NCBI RefSeq assembly: GCF_041146395.1
Contig: NC_090983.1
Span: 67,423,501 to 67,487,500 of the forward strand
Direction: 5' to 3'
Origin: Eulemur rufifrons
Lineage: Eukaryota > Chordata > Mammalia > Primates > Lemuridae
DNA length: 64,000 nucleotides
Translations under genes and position numbers: made by a program
Part shown: positions 34,994 through 47,000 of the stretch, one piece after another
Layout: each line of letters opens with the position of its first letter
Numbering within the stretch: the first letter of the stretch is position 1
The notes under the pieces: model-generated
What the model was told of the DNA's origin: nothing
Databases searched by the model: none
What the model saw: only the letters and a program-made list of their open reading frames with translations

Positions 34994-35400
34994 TGGTATG
35001 GTTTGAATGTGTCCCCCCAATGCCCATGTGTTGGGAGCTTAGTCTCCAGTGCTACAGTGTTGGGAGCTGGGGCCCAGTGAGCCATGATTGGGTCATAAGG
35101 TTGGAGCCCTCAGGAATGGATTAATGTCATTATCACAGGAGTGGTTGTTGTAAAGAGAGTCCGCCCACTGGTGCCAGTGGCATGCACTCGCTGCTTGCCC
35201 TCTCAACTTCCTGCTCTTATCCTCCACCATGGGATAACGCAACAAGAAAGCCCTCACTACATGCCAGCACCATGCTCATGAACTTCCCAGTCTGCAGAAG
35301 GGTGAAAAATAAACTTCTTTCTCTAAAAATTACCCAGCCTCTGGTATTCTGTTATAGCACACACACACACACACACACACAACAAAAACAGACTGAGACA
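34994..35400 (+). mobile_element. MaLR solo LTR (MST-like)
   Basis: Starts 'tggtatggtttgaatgtgtc' and continues with 'aatgcccatgtgttgggagc', 'attgggtcataaggttggag' and 'ccctcaggaatggatta'. A polyadenylation region follows, 'gtgaaaaataaacttctttc', then 'cagcctctggtattctgtta' and the end 'cagactgagaca'. This is the MST/THE-type LTR pattern (TG...CA). A CA microsatellite has expanded just before the 3' end. CCCC beside both ends may be part of a short target-site duplication. No internal genes. Confidence 0.88.
35358..35381. repeat. (CA)n microsatellite inside the LTR
   Basis: Twelve CA units replacing the short 'gcagccc' segment usually found after 'ttatagcag' in MST LTRs. Confidence 0.93.
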
Positions 35401-36809
35401 CCCCATGAAAACAGGTATGTGGGAAGCTTGAAGTAAATTTTCAGTTCTAAACTCTGGGCTGTAAGACTAGGGCAACTCAATTCACAAAAACTTCAGCCTC
35501 CCTTTCCCGTCTTGGTTGTTAAGAGAACAATTCTAACCCCTTGGCTGGCCCTGAACCCCCACAGCTTGACCAGAGCCCAGGAAACGTAGCTCAAGTTTGA
35601 AAATTATTAATGTTAAACAGTGTTTTTTCTTACTCCTTAAGCTAAGACAGTAGAGTTATAACAAATCAAATAATGTGATTAGCTTTACCTCTTTTGTAAA
35701 TGTATTTTTTTCTTTTTATAGTGGTTGAGGTGGAAGGAAGTATTTTGCTAAAAGTATTTTAAAAATAGCCTTAGAAAGAAAATTATAAATTGGGCAACCT
35801 AACTTTTCTCTCTTAAATATTTTAAATTTCACTAATGGTTTTAACTTCATAAAATATTACAAAGTTTGAATACCATATAGGCTTTGAAATATATTTTATT
35901 CTTATTCTATTGATATCTTTCTAGTGTTTACAGGTAATTTCATTTTCTATAAAGGGACAAGAGATTATGAGGACACTGTCACAATTTTCAATATAAGATG
36001 ATAGAAATTGCAATAGAGACCAACAGATGAAATGTGTTCAGCAAAGTTTATACAAGCCTGATTGGTAGTAACAATGATAAAAATAATAAGATACAAACTT
36101 AGCCCCATTAGGAGATAAGAATACAAATCATAAGTTCATACACACATTTAAAATAAACAGATATACACACAAAACTGTTATTTATCTTCTAAGATACTAT
36201 CAGTTTGATCTTAAATTCAGACTTGACAAAATATTTGTAGGTAAAACCATTCACCAACTGTCTACCAGAGAGTCTTTAATCTGTTGCATGGAGTAGGGTA
36301 TCTAGCACAGGAATGTATTTATTTCACTAGTGGCTAAATCAATAGATAATATAGCCAATTTTACATCTCCTAATGGAGATTTGTATGTTATTCATTTTTA
36401 GGCACAGATGTATGTGGCCCTGATTGATGCTGACACTGACTCTGGATAAGAGAGTGTTTGAGGACAATAAGAGCACCAATTCATGGCTATTAGGAGGCTG
36501 CTAACAGAACCCTATAGGGCTGCCTTGCTAAGGCCTTGCTAACCAAAAATACCATAACACAGGCAAGAGTCAGATAATGCTTGCAAGTGAATAAACTAGG
36601 TAGAAGAACATGCCTCGTTAGTGCAGAGTGTATGTTTTCATAAGACAACTCACCTCCAACAAACTTAGGCTTTTCCTCTTGCAGAAAAACAAAGATTGAG
36701 AAATAAGAATAGTGGGTCGCACATCCCCTTTTCATGGTATTTTCCTAATTTTATTTCCTTGAAATGAAATAATAAATTTCACAAGTACTAATATTGATGG
36801 CTATTTTTC
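35401..36809. other. Unassigned non-genic DNA
   Basis: AT-rich; no gene or repeat recognised. Confidence 0.55.
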
Positions 36810-36960
36810 AAATTATCCACATATGTTAACCCTCACAACATCCCTATAGGATTAGTTGTTTTTTTTCCCATTTTTAAATGAAGATTTTCAGCCTCAGAAA
36901 AGTTAAGTAACTTGTCATATTATTTGGTAGCTGGCAAAAGAGAAAGATTTTTCTGACACT
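36810..36960 (-). mobile_element. MIR SINE, reverse
   Basis: Contains 'ttaaccctcacaacatccct' then 'ataggattag', 'cccatttttaaatgaagatt', 'cagcctcagaaaagttaagt' and 'aacttgtcatattatttggt' then 'agctggc'. This is the reverse-complement MIR order. Confidence 0.65.
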
Positions 36961-37043
36961 AATGCCCTGGTTTCTGTCCACCACCTTTCTATAATACTTC
37001 GGGGAGCCTGGAGATCTCATTCCCACCCCAGCCAAGTGCAAGG

Positions 37044-37048
<5 letters not shown>

Positions 37049-37074
<26 letters not shown>

Positions 37075-37075
37075 C
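37049..37075. repeat. (AC)n microsatellite
   Basis: About 13 AC units. Confidence 0.95.
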
Positions 37076-37949
37076 TCGCACCATCTATATAACACACCTG
37101 ACCTTTTCCAAGGATCCGTGGAACCCTAGTTTATCAAAGGAAGGAATTCGCTTTGCTGCATAGAAAGGGCCAGTTTAGGGAAATCTGCCCATTCCTGATT
37201 GGAAGAGCCTTGGGAAAGTCCAATTTTCAGTGACCTTTAGGGAAGAATTCCAACCTTCAAGCCAAAAGGCCTTGGCCCGGAAGCCAATTTGCTAAGTGTA
37301 CCCCCTGACACTCTCCTGACCCACAGCCATCAGTTTTATGAGCAGCCCACTCTCTTTTATTGTCCTCCCTGGGTGCCACCTGACACTCACACGCCTGGTG
37401 CAGAGAGACTGGTACCGGCCAGGCGGGGAGAAAGTGTGCAGAGGGATTAAAAAGTACCCTGTTCATGGCTTGAAAGTTTGTAAAGAAAGTACTGAACACA
37501 GACTTCCCATAGAATCAAAAGGAAAATTTATGCATCGCCTTTGAGTTCAACTTCTCCATTAAAGCTTTTTCCCTATAATCTAGGGAGTTCTTATCTTGGT
37601 GACTTATGATGTTATGGAGGGGCTCATGCATGGAAAATGTCAATAGAAATAGTAACTCTGGAAGGGAAGGGCCTCCTAATTAGTCCCCATTTAGATTTTA
37701 TGATGGCTTTGAGATCTGCTCATCCTGACAGTGCGCACTGTGGTTACATATTGTTCTAGCCTGAGGGAACCATAGGAAAATCCAGATTTATTGTACCTAT
37801 CATACCAGCATATTTCATTTGCCATTATGAGCAGCCATCTCGCAATGATGCAGGAGTATTTATTACAGATTAAATTGTAGGACCTGGATGGTTTAGTGAG
37901 GTTCTTGAGGTATCATTTATGTCATTAACTGGCTCATTATCAGATCTGC

Positions 37950-38310
37950 AAATCTCCATTCTTTTCTGAGCCTTCTGTTTGAGACAGAGGCTTCCGGGCT
38001 GGAGCAGCTTCCGGGCTGTATTTTGTGGTGGAGGGGGCATGAAGTTCGAACGCAGACAAAGCAAATTGCTTGCATCCCCCCACCCTCGACCCCCACCGCC
38101 CCCCTGTTGTTGTTTTACCTGATTTCCTGGGAGGTCGTGGCAAATCCCTCTTAGTGCTGTTTGCTGGAGGTCAGGGCAGGAAGGTTCTATCTATCTGGCT
38201 GCTCAGTTCTGACCAGGTGCTTGTGTGTATGGAGGAGCACGGGGGCGGGGGCGACTTTGGAGCTGCAGGATTCAGGGGATTTATTTTCAGAGGTGACTAA
38301 CGCTAATTAT
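37950..38310. promoter_or_regulatory. GC-rich patch with GC boxes and duplicated GCTTCCGGGCTG
   Basis: GC content rises sharply against the AT-rich surroundings. GCTTCCGGGCTG occurs twice 17 bp apart (37,990-38,001 and 38,007-38,018); each carries an ETS-like TTCCGG. A GGGGCGGGG-type Sp1 box lies at 38,241-38,253. An AACGCTAATTATGTT segment follows at about 38,299. It could be a small CpG-type promoter or an enhancer core. No transcription start can be assigned. Confidence 0.3.
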
Positions 38311-38726
38311 GTTAGAAGTGCCTGGCTGCCTTCTAAAGATGCAGCCTCCAGTTTTTCTTCTCTGATAAATAACCCCACGTTAGAAAACCAGGAAAGGAGA
38401 GGAGGAGAGTGCGTGCAATTTAATTGTGGTTATTTAAGAAGTTAGCTGCTCTTCTGTGCTGATTATCTGCCGCGAGAGGGTTCAGTTTTCATGTCTTGGT
38501 ACCTCTGGGACTGCATTTTAATTCTACCTGGGAAGCTGAGCGAAGAGGATTCACTGATGGCCGATTATGATATATACATTTTTAAAGATAGCAGAATATT
38601 CTTGCCTAAAACAGGCTGGTGAGCATTTTCATGAAGGAATACTCAGACCTCAGTGTACAGCCCCTACCTCTCCGCTCTGGTTTAGTTCTTCTATTTGCAT
38701 TTATTGTTTGATTCGAAGGTGTGGTT

Positions 38727-38737
38727 GGGGGGGGGGG
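38727..38737 (+). repeat. G homopolymer
   Basis: Eleven consecutive G just after 'gtggtt'. Confidence 0.9.
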
Positions 38738-41700
38738 TCTTTGTTGTTGGTATTTGTTCTATTTACTCTCCTATATTGCTTTTTCATAAAACCCAGGGAA
38801 TGGCATTTAAGTTGCTGTGTTCTTTGGTATTAAAATACTCTCCATACAGGAACAAAAGTACCTATAGAAATTCCGAACTCAAATTCATAGATTCTCTGGG
38901 AAAGAAATGCTTTGTGATTTAATTGTTAAGCATAATTAATTCACTGCATGGACAATAGCTGCTGGTAAAGGCGCATTTTCACAAAGGAAAATTACAGGTA
39001 TAAGCTATTTCATATTCTTTAAAAAGGATTTGATAGTATATTTTACAGCTGGATTTGAGACAACAGAATTGGTTGATTGTTAATATTTGCACAGATATGT
39101 CCTTATAAAATAGTTTCCTTTTTTCAATTTACAGAGCCACATACAATAATTTTACTATTGACTAATAACTCAGCAGAAGGTATACACAGTGTTTCACATC
39201 TGCAACTATCCCCCTAGGTCTAAAAAGAAATAAATGTAAAATGCCCTCGTTGGACCGAAATGAACATTAGATGTATGCAGACGTTTCTTACCACACACTG
39301 AATTTGCCCCCGTTTAGCACAGGAGCGGTACCCAGTCTCCTGAACCAGTGCTGAGCAGCCGCTTCTTTTAATTAGTTATATCAGAGGGGGCTGCAGAAAG
39401 CTCCTCATTTTTACTTGTTGCTTGCAAGTTAATGAAGCAATGTAGAAAGGTCAGAAGGAATCATTTTTACTTTTTGCCACTAAGCAGGATAATTTAGAGG
39501 CGTGATAACAATGCAATTGCCTCTATGTTGTTGTAGTGAGAATGGACTGCCCAGCTCTGAAGACAGCCTGTCATTCTTACTAAGAAAGATTTGATAAAAA
39601 TTATATAATTCCTGATTTGTCCTTTTTGATATTCAGTGTCTCTCCCACATATTGTTTGGAGACATAAGAGATTTTAGGAGAAATAATATGCAGGAATTAT
39701 TGTCACCCATCTGCAATGTGCAAAGCAAAATTAGTTTAACTCCGCGAGGCTGGGTGGTTGTGGGGGCTTTTGGTTATTTTTTGGTCTGATTTTTCCCTAA
39801 AGCTCAAATAATTTTTAATTATTTCAATTTTGTCTCTAACATGAATTATAAAATTACATAACTTTTTGTAAAGGAATGTATTTAGGCCACAGTCCCTTAC
39901 ACATGCCTCTTTCACGTAAATCTTTGATTTAAGAAATGTCACTTGTAAGCAGAATTTAATGGGAACATGCAAAATTTTCGTTACCTGTTTATTTTTGTTC
40001 TGGTACCCTTAACATTTCTCTTATTATTTATTTTCAAGTCAGCTCTTTAATAATGGTTTAGTTGGAATGGGAATAAAGAGCTGATCAGAAAATTACCCTT
40101 AAAATAACATAAATATTCAGATTTAAGAATCATTTTTCACTAAATGTTTAATGACAGCATCTTATATCACAGCTAATTTTAAAGACTGTGTATTTTTAAA
40201 CAAGTGCAGTATTTAAAGGAAACATCCATAAGCACGACTGCTTGAAATGTTGTTTATATAGTCCCTTGATAAGTGTTAAGCGGATTATAATTATATACAT
40301 ATATGTGTATATGTACGTATATGTGTAACACCGTACCTGCGTGGTTAGCCAATTAAACAGAGCGTAGCACTAAATGAGTCATCTCTTGTATTCACTGTAT
40401 ACTATAGGCACTCTTGAAGAAATAAAATCTGTGCTGCTATATAAATAGGCTTCTTGAAATAAGAGATTTTTATTTGAGGTTTCTTTGTAATGCTCCTCTC
40501 ACCAATCTTAGTGCTTGGTCTTTTGCATTATAGTCTTAATATTGAGCTTGCTCATTAATCTCCGTCCTTTTTTAGGTTAGCCTAGGCTGTTCTTGTAGCT
40601 GTAGTACTCACTGGGTTGCCGTAGGAACAAGAGATCCGAGTAAATATGCTTATGGAGAAGAAATGACTACTAATTAAATGTGAATAGCATTTATAAATTG
40701 CCTAGTTCTCACAAAATGCAGAACATAATATGCTTTGATGTACTTCATTCATTTAGTAAAAGGCACCTATATTTTTAAAATATATACTAGTAGAGAAAAC
40801 GAAATTTTAATGCAAAAATGATCTTTACGTGGTTTCGTTTTTTCTACCGACTATAAATCCTGTAATTTAATGCAGATATCCTTTTACTGCATTTACATGG
40901 CAGAAGACTACATTTGGTTGGCCTGTGAAAGTGCTGGAAACCTTTACTATTCTCTCACCAAAGTGTAATTCCTTTTTTATTGTTGGAAGTATAGCTTTTC
41001 TATTACATTTTAGACAAAAAGAAACTGGCTTATAAGGTCCACTCCGAATCTAGGTAGGTAATATTTTCCCTTCACACGGAGTGCTGTGGTCTTTCCTGCC
41101 TATTGCCTGTAAAATCAGGAGTCTGGTGTGAAACTACAAAGCAAGCTTTCAGGCACCGGCAGCTTTAGTTTTGCTTTGTTTAATGCTGAAAAGCACCTCT
41201 CGCCCTCACCGAGATGTTAAGGCCCCAACTTCATTATCATTCTGCATGTCACAGCAGATGACCTAATCAGGTTTCCCCTTATGATGCTGAGATTCAGGAG
41301 TACAATCATCTTCTTTAACATTTTGTCATTTCATTTGGGGAGTTGAGTGTTCGGGATTGACTTATTTCCAAACAATTGATAAAGAACTGGTCCGCAGCAC
41401 TCTGGCATAAGATGATTATTGCAAGTCCTATCTACAATTCCAGGACAGGCAAGCCGTTAAGTTAAATGGGCCGTGGGCATAGTTATGTTAACTTCTAGGT
41501 TAACTGAGAGAACTACTGCAGTTTGATTATTGTGTTCTAAAGATCTTTCTTCTCACAAAGACTCCCCAAATAACTGACTGGCAGAGTATCAAAAAAATAA
41601 CAATAAATTTCAGGGATGTTTAAAAAATACTCTTAATGACCTACTTTATATTTTTCTTTGTTTTAATAATATAGATGCATATATATTTAACAAAAGAAAA

Positions 41701-42654
41701 CGCTCAGGCTCATGCCCCCTCTTTCTCAAAATCAGAGCAAAGGATCCCCTGTAATAATGAAAATCCTGGGTGACAGAGAGTTTGCTTTTCATTTGACTGC
41801 ATAGAAATCAATTGTGTGCCTCAAGTTGTCTGAGCATGAGCAGTTGACTCAAGGGAAGTTGGTTGTCGGGCTTTTGCTACGTGGGTATGATTAGGACCAC
41901 GTTTCCTTTTTATTGATTTTCAGCAAAGCATTTGTTGCCAAGTGATGTGCCAGGTTGAGAGTAGTAACAGAGACGTGTTGTTTATTTTCTGGAATGGTCT
42001 TAATTCCCAAAGTAGCTAAACTCTAACTTTTCGTATCTTTTCTAAAAGAACAAAAGTGAGTAGGATGATGCCTTAACATTTAATAGACATTATGTCTGTG
42101 CTGTTTCTAATGAATACTGTTTTTGTATAGTGATTTGCATGGATTTGATTTAAGGTATTATGGGTTTAATCATGTCCGATGAATAAGATTACTTTAATTT
42201 ATGGGCATTTTGTAGGCCTTCAATAAATAAATACTGAATTTAATTGAATAACAAATTTTTAAAATTATTAATCTTTGAGTAAAATTTGAATCTCAGCTTT
42301 CTGAATTAAATTTTCTCTTATAAGTGCGATAGGAAAAGTGCTTCTAAATTAAAATTACATTATTTAGGGTTTTCACAAATTGGCAAGATTGCCTGAAAGG
42401 CAATTCTGTTCACTCACTAATTCATAGTGGTTTTTGTTGTTCTTCTTCTTATTTTAACTTGAAAGAAAGGGCATTGTATAAATATAAAAGTTAAATTCTC
42501 AATATTAATTTCAACCCATCTATTTAAGGAATATCATTTTATACTGGTTCTGATATTAAAAACCTTTGCAATTCTATTTGAGATTAACAGACAATTTAAT
42601 AGATAATATTAAATATTATATAATATTATTAATTTCTATTATCTATTATAATAT

Positions 42655-42885
42655 GATAATTTTCATTGAGCTTTGCTGGGTGCCAAGAACTATGCAAAAC
42701 ACTTCATATGCATTGCCTTTTTCAATCTTCATAAAACCCCATGAGAGATGGGTTTTTAAATGAAGAAGATGAAATTCAGAGAGATTAACTAATTTGCTCA
42801 AGATATAAGTGGTACAGCCAGGATTCAAACCTTAGACAGCCAAATTCCAAAGCCTAAATGTTTAACCCTTCTAAGATACTTCTTA
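42655..42885 (-). mobile_element. Full-length MIR SINE, reverse
   Basis: Reverse-complement MIR from end to end: 'cattgagctttgctgggtgc', 'aacacttcatatgcattgcc', 'ttcataaaaccccatgagag', 'gaagaagatgaaattcagag', 'ctaatttgctcaagatataa' and 'gtggtacagccaggattcaa' then 'ac'. The segment '..aaagcctaaatgtttaaccc' lies at the tRNA-like head. Confidence 0.92.
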
Positions 42886-43816
42886 TTTTCATCCTAGCTT
42901 ATTTTTCTTTTGTGGTGTTTTACTGAAATAACACACTCCTTGCAATATCATATATGCTTTATGTCCACATATTTTTTTATTTAGCTATTGTCTACATATA
43001 GTGTGCATAATTTTCTTTTTCTTTAATGGCTATGAATATAGACCTTGGAAAACTGTGGCACCCTTGCAAACCCTTGCAAAGTGTCATGTAATTATTTAGC
43101 TTAGTTCTGCTTTATGACCAATTTTCCATTTGCATGTCTTGAGCAAACTGAAAGCCTTGTGTTTTTAGTGCCAGTTTGCCATTCGCCTGGAATTCACATC
43201 TTCTTATAAAGGTAATAAAGATATCTTACTTGACAGTATTTCAGGAGATAAAAGTATTCATGTAAAGGTTGTGTTCAGCCCAAAAGATTGATTTTTATAT
43301 TAAAAATAAAACATTGATTCTTAAACCTATATGAGGATTAAATTATTGATTTGGATTAAGAGCAAACATCAACAGTTCCATAATTTTATTGCTTCTGAGG
43401 TTCCATTTCTCACATAGAAAATCAAGTTAATCTCTTAGAAATGCCTTACGCAGGATACCTTCGCATTTACAGAAGTCAAAGCTTACGATACTTTGGGAGT
43501 TGTAGTGACTCTTATCTCTAAGCACCACAAAGTACCATAAGTAGATTGTGCTGTTGCTTGCCTTCATTGCCTGATTATCCCAGCCTCTCATCAGAAGAAT
43601 AGCATTTCCAGACTGGACTGTAGCCAACTCAACTGTAGCCAACTGAAGATACTAAACCAGAGAAGTAATTTTAGAGTAGGTTTATGTTCTAAAATAGTTT
43701 AGAGGTTTTTTCCTAAGTTTGATAACCTATAATTTTTAAATTTCTTATTTCAAAAAAACACAGTAAATATTTAAGTCAGAAAACCAAGATGCATTTACTG
43801 AGTACCTCTTCTCAGT
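42886..43816. other. Unassigned non-genic DNA
   Basis: Apart from a small tandem 'cccttgcaaa' pair near 43,060-43,080, nothing recognised. Confidence 0.55.
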
Positions 43817-43831
43817 AAAGATGGGCTGGTG

Positions 43832-44684
43832 TCAACATCTCTAATCATCAGGGAAATGCAAATCAAAACCACAATGAGATATCACTTAACCCCAGTGAGA
43901 ATGGCCTTTATCAAAACAACACATGTTGGCGTGGGTGTGGAGAGACAGGAACACTAATACACTGCTGGTGGGACTGCAAACTAGTGCAACCCCTGTGGAA
44001 AGCATTATGGAGGTATCTTAAACAGATTCAAGTAGACCTGCCATTTGACCCAGCAATCCCATTACTGGGCATATACCCAAAGGAAAAAAGGTCATTCTGT
44101 AACAAAGGCACATGTACCCAAATGTTTATAGCAGCACAATTCACAATAGCAAAGATGTGGAAACAACCCAAATGCCCATCAATACATGATTGGATTAGTA
44201 AACTGTGGTATATGTATACCATGGAATATTACTCAGCTATAAGGAATGATGAAGATACGACATCTCTATGGTTCTCCTGGAGAGAGTTGGAACCCATTAT
44301 ATTAAGTGAAGTATCCCAAGAATGGAAAAACAAGCATCACATGTACTCACCAGAAAATTGGTTTCCCTGATCATCACCTAAATACACATCTGGGAACGAC
44401 ACCAATTGGACATCAGACTGAGGTGGGGGGTGGGGGAGGGGATGGAGGTATGCCTACACAATGAGTGCATTGCGCACCGTTTGGGGAGTGGTAACACTTG
44501 AAGGTGCTGACTCGGGAAAGGGGGGGTGGGGAAAAAAATATGAAACTATTGTTTTTAACTTGCACTGTTCACTTAATAATTTATCATGAATATTTCCCAT
44601 ATTATTTCATATCATTGTACAAGAAATAATGTATACATTATGAGGACATACTGTATCTAACAAAAAAAAAAAAAAAAAAAAAAG
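43832..44684 (+). mobile_element. 5'-truncated strepsirrhine L1 with clean target-site duplication
   Basis: Begins in the ORF2 3' part ('ctctaatcatcagggaaatg') and runs through the ORF2 end and a G-rich 3'UTR ('gaggtggggggtgggggagg', 'gagtgcattgcgcaccgttt'). An AT-rich extension follows ('cttgcactgttcacttaata', 'gtacaagaaataatgtatac'), then poly-A of about 22 at 44,662-44,684. The bases 'aaagatgggctggtg' lie on both sides (43,817-43,831 and 44,682-44,696), a 13-15 bp target-site duplication. No inversion. One of the least decayed L1 copies here, though the ORF2 end is frameshifted. Confidence 0.96.
43922..44370 (+). pseudogene. L1 ORF2 C-terminal fragment
   Basis: In one frame the cysteine motif CWRGC...HCWWDC (43,925-43,978) is followed by LVQPLWKALWRYLKQIQVDLP, PAIPLLGIYPKEKRSF, then [19 protein letters not shown] and ends NWFP. 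This is the normal C-terminus of L1 ORF2. Upstream (43,900-43,920) the frame shifts, so only the tail is open. There is no catalytic domain. Confidence 0.9.
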
Positions 44685-45249
44685 ATGGGCTGGTGGACAA
44701 AGGACCCAATGAGGGAACAAAGACTAAGTTGTCACCTTAGCTATTAATAGCTTCACCTCATTCCAGCCATAAGACATTAGGTAAATCACATCCCCTCTGA
44801 GTGTCAGTTTCTTTCATTCTTAATGATAGATTTTAAGCCTACTCTGATGACCCCCCCAACGTTCTTATGAGGATCACGTGAAATAACAGATGTGGAAGTT
44901 TGGGGAGAAATGTGAAACAATATGTAAATATATATCACAAGCTTAATTTTTTTCTATCTTCTTCACAAGAGCTAGACCCTGCTAGTTCTTTTTCTGATGC
45001 TCAAAACATGTACCTAATAATGAAGGATAAATTTTTATCCAAGTGCAAAAGTCTTTTATTATGGGGGCATGACCACACTGTTGAATTTTGCATCACTTAC
45101 ATTTTTGATCTCTTGATCTATATGGTTTCAGTAAACCACTTTTAAAAGTTTAAGGGCCTATTAACAAATTACTATCTATAACAAACTGTAACAACTTGGC
45201 ATTATATTATCTGATTATGTGATAATTATTAAGTAACAATAATTAATAG

Positions 45250-45422
45250 GAAACATTGAAGACTATACCCTAGGCATTGTGTTACATAATGAATATATGT
45301 TGTTTAATCCTCACAACAACCCTCTGACTATAATTATTTCCTTTTTACAACTTTCAGATTTGAATTCACAGCTGACTTCAAAGCCTTTGCTTTTAACCAT
45401 AATTTATATCGCCTCAGTCTCA
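45250..45422 (-). mobile_element. MIR SINE, reverse
   Basis: Contains 'tatgttgtttaatcctcaca', 'acaaccctctgactataatt', 'atttcctttttacaactttc', 'agatttgaattcacagctga' and 'cttttaaccataatttat'. This is the reverse MIR order in diverged form. Confidence 0.65.
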
Positions 45423-46539
45423 GGAAATGAGGCCAATATTTTTTTTTTTAAATAAACCATGTCTTTCTTGCCCTTAGCAATAAAATTTTTTAAGGATATA
45501 TACTTGCCTAAATTATGCTCAAATGCTTGAAATGCTATGTTAGATATGCCTTCTGAGACATTATCCAAAATATATCATTTTTTAAAAAGACTCACTAATT
45601 TATATTCTCACCTTAGTTTTGTGTCCAAACCATAGTAAACACTTTATTCATTAAATCTGAAAGATTAATTATTCCCTGTTCCAAAAACCAAACATACATG
45701 AAAAAAATAAAGATTTTGTTTTTATTATTTAGTATATTTAAATTTTATGGTCTACTCTGCTCACTAAAAATAATTACAAAAATATTCTGAAATTCATTGA
45801 ATGCTGCCAGTATCATTAAAATTTATCTTTAGTCAGACAAGATGTCAGTTTTGGAAGGGGAAAAAAAAATCACCCAAAGGTTAAAGTTTCAATAATGTGG
45901 TTCAAAAATGGCAAAGAACAAAATTTATTGGCTTTTATTTCAATGATTTCATTTTATAAATTGGGACTTTGAGCCTCAGAGAGTAGATTGAATATTCCAG
46001 TTTTTACCTGAATACATTATGTTTCTTTCTACTTATATCTTGTGCTACTCCCTAAGACCAGAGATAGACAACCAACAATTAAAAAGTGATATAATGTGTT
46101 ACATTCAACCCAAATACTGTATATAGTATTTCCCAAAATATCCGGAAATTGCTCACTAAAACTATGCATACATAATTCACTTATTTCTTTTTCAGGATAT
46201 AACATTTTTGCCTGACTAATCAGTAGCTAGATGTTGAACAAATTTAATAATGTACTGATGCTGGAAACAGCATCTCCTGTAACATTTATCTCAACAAAGG
46301 AGCTTCCCAATACCTAAGATGTTTAAATAAACATTTAATGTAACAGTAAAATTTGAAAATAACTATGTTTGCTTTTAAAAGAAAACTCTAATCAAAAGTA
46401 TGTATGTCTACAAGGCTTTATATCAAACCAGTAATTTGAATTTCTAATCCTTGATGTTTTAAAAAATGCTTTGTTTAATGTAGTGTATTTCTATTATCTT
46501 TGAGTACCTCAAAATTCAATTCATTGTACATTTACTGAA
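45423..46539. other. Unassigned non-genic DNA
   Basis: AT-rich; nothing recognised. Confidence 0.55.
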
Positions 46540-47000
46540 AGAATACTGTGTCTTAGGTTCTGACTACACAAAGCTGAATAAGGCATTTTCATAATCTTCA
46601 ATGAGTTTGCAGTAAAATAAGATGCAACCAGTAATAACACTGTGAATGCAATAATACAAATAATGGTGGCACAGAAGCAGAAAGGAGCCTCCTGCCTCAG
46701 AGAATCAGAAACATGGCATAAGGGATGAGGCTAAATAGAGGAGAGATGTTTCAGGCAAAAACACAAATGAATAAAGGTGAGAACTTATGAAAATACTTGG
46801 TATGGGAAGGAGAAAAGTGCAGAGTTCACAGGGACTAGACGATGCAGGGGGTGAACAGAGGCAATAGGAACTGAAAAAATTGAAGCTGGAAGTATTTGAG
46901 GTAGATTTTGCAGAAACTGCTTTGTTACGGAGTTTAGCCTTTGCCATATGAGCAATGAGTCATCACAAAATGTTTCTAATCAGAGAAAAACCTGATTGTT
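46540..47000. repeat. Ancient interspersed repeat, family not assigned
   Basis: 'caaagctgaataaggcattt', 'aatgagtttgcagtaaaata' and 'gagagatgtttcaggcaaaa', then 'aatgagtcatcacaaaat' and 'gtttcagaaagataatatta', recall the same fossil repeat proposed at 32,110-32,600. Heavily diverged. Confidence 0.3.

Larger units (their letters stand above)
37100..42300. promoter_or_regulatory. Repeat-poor block, candidate conserved non-coding / enhancer cluster
   Basis: For about 5.2 kb I find no SINE, LINE, LTR or DNA transposon, unlike the rest of the window. The sequence is rich in homeodomain-type cores, for example ATTAAT near 38,925-38,940, TTAATTAG near 39,368-39,376, CATTAATC near 40,553 and CTAATTAA near 40,668. 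It also has SOX-like ACAAT words and CpG-containing patches. Long frames show no domains. This pattern is known from regulatory deserts around developmental transcription-factor genes; that reading is inference, and no gene is named. Local foci by eye: 37,950-38,310, 38,400-38,600, 39,300-39,760, 40,500-40,720 and 41,050-41,560. Confidence 0.35.

Noticed and set aside
34994..35400. Possible endogenous retrovirus with genes
   Set aside because: Only a MaLR solo LTR is present; no gag, pol or env-like sequence flanks it.
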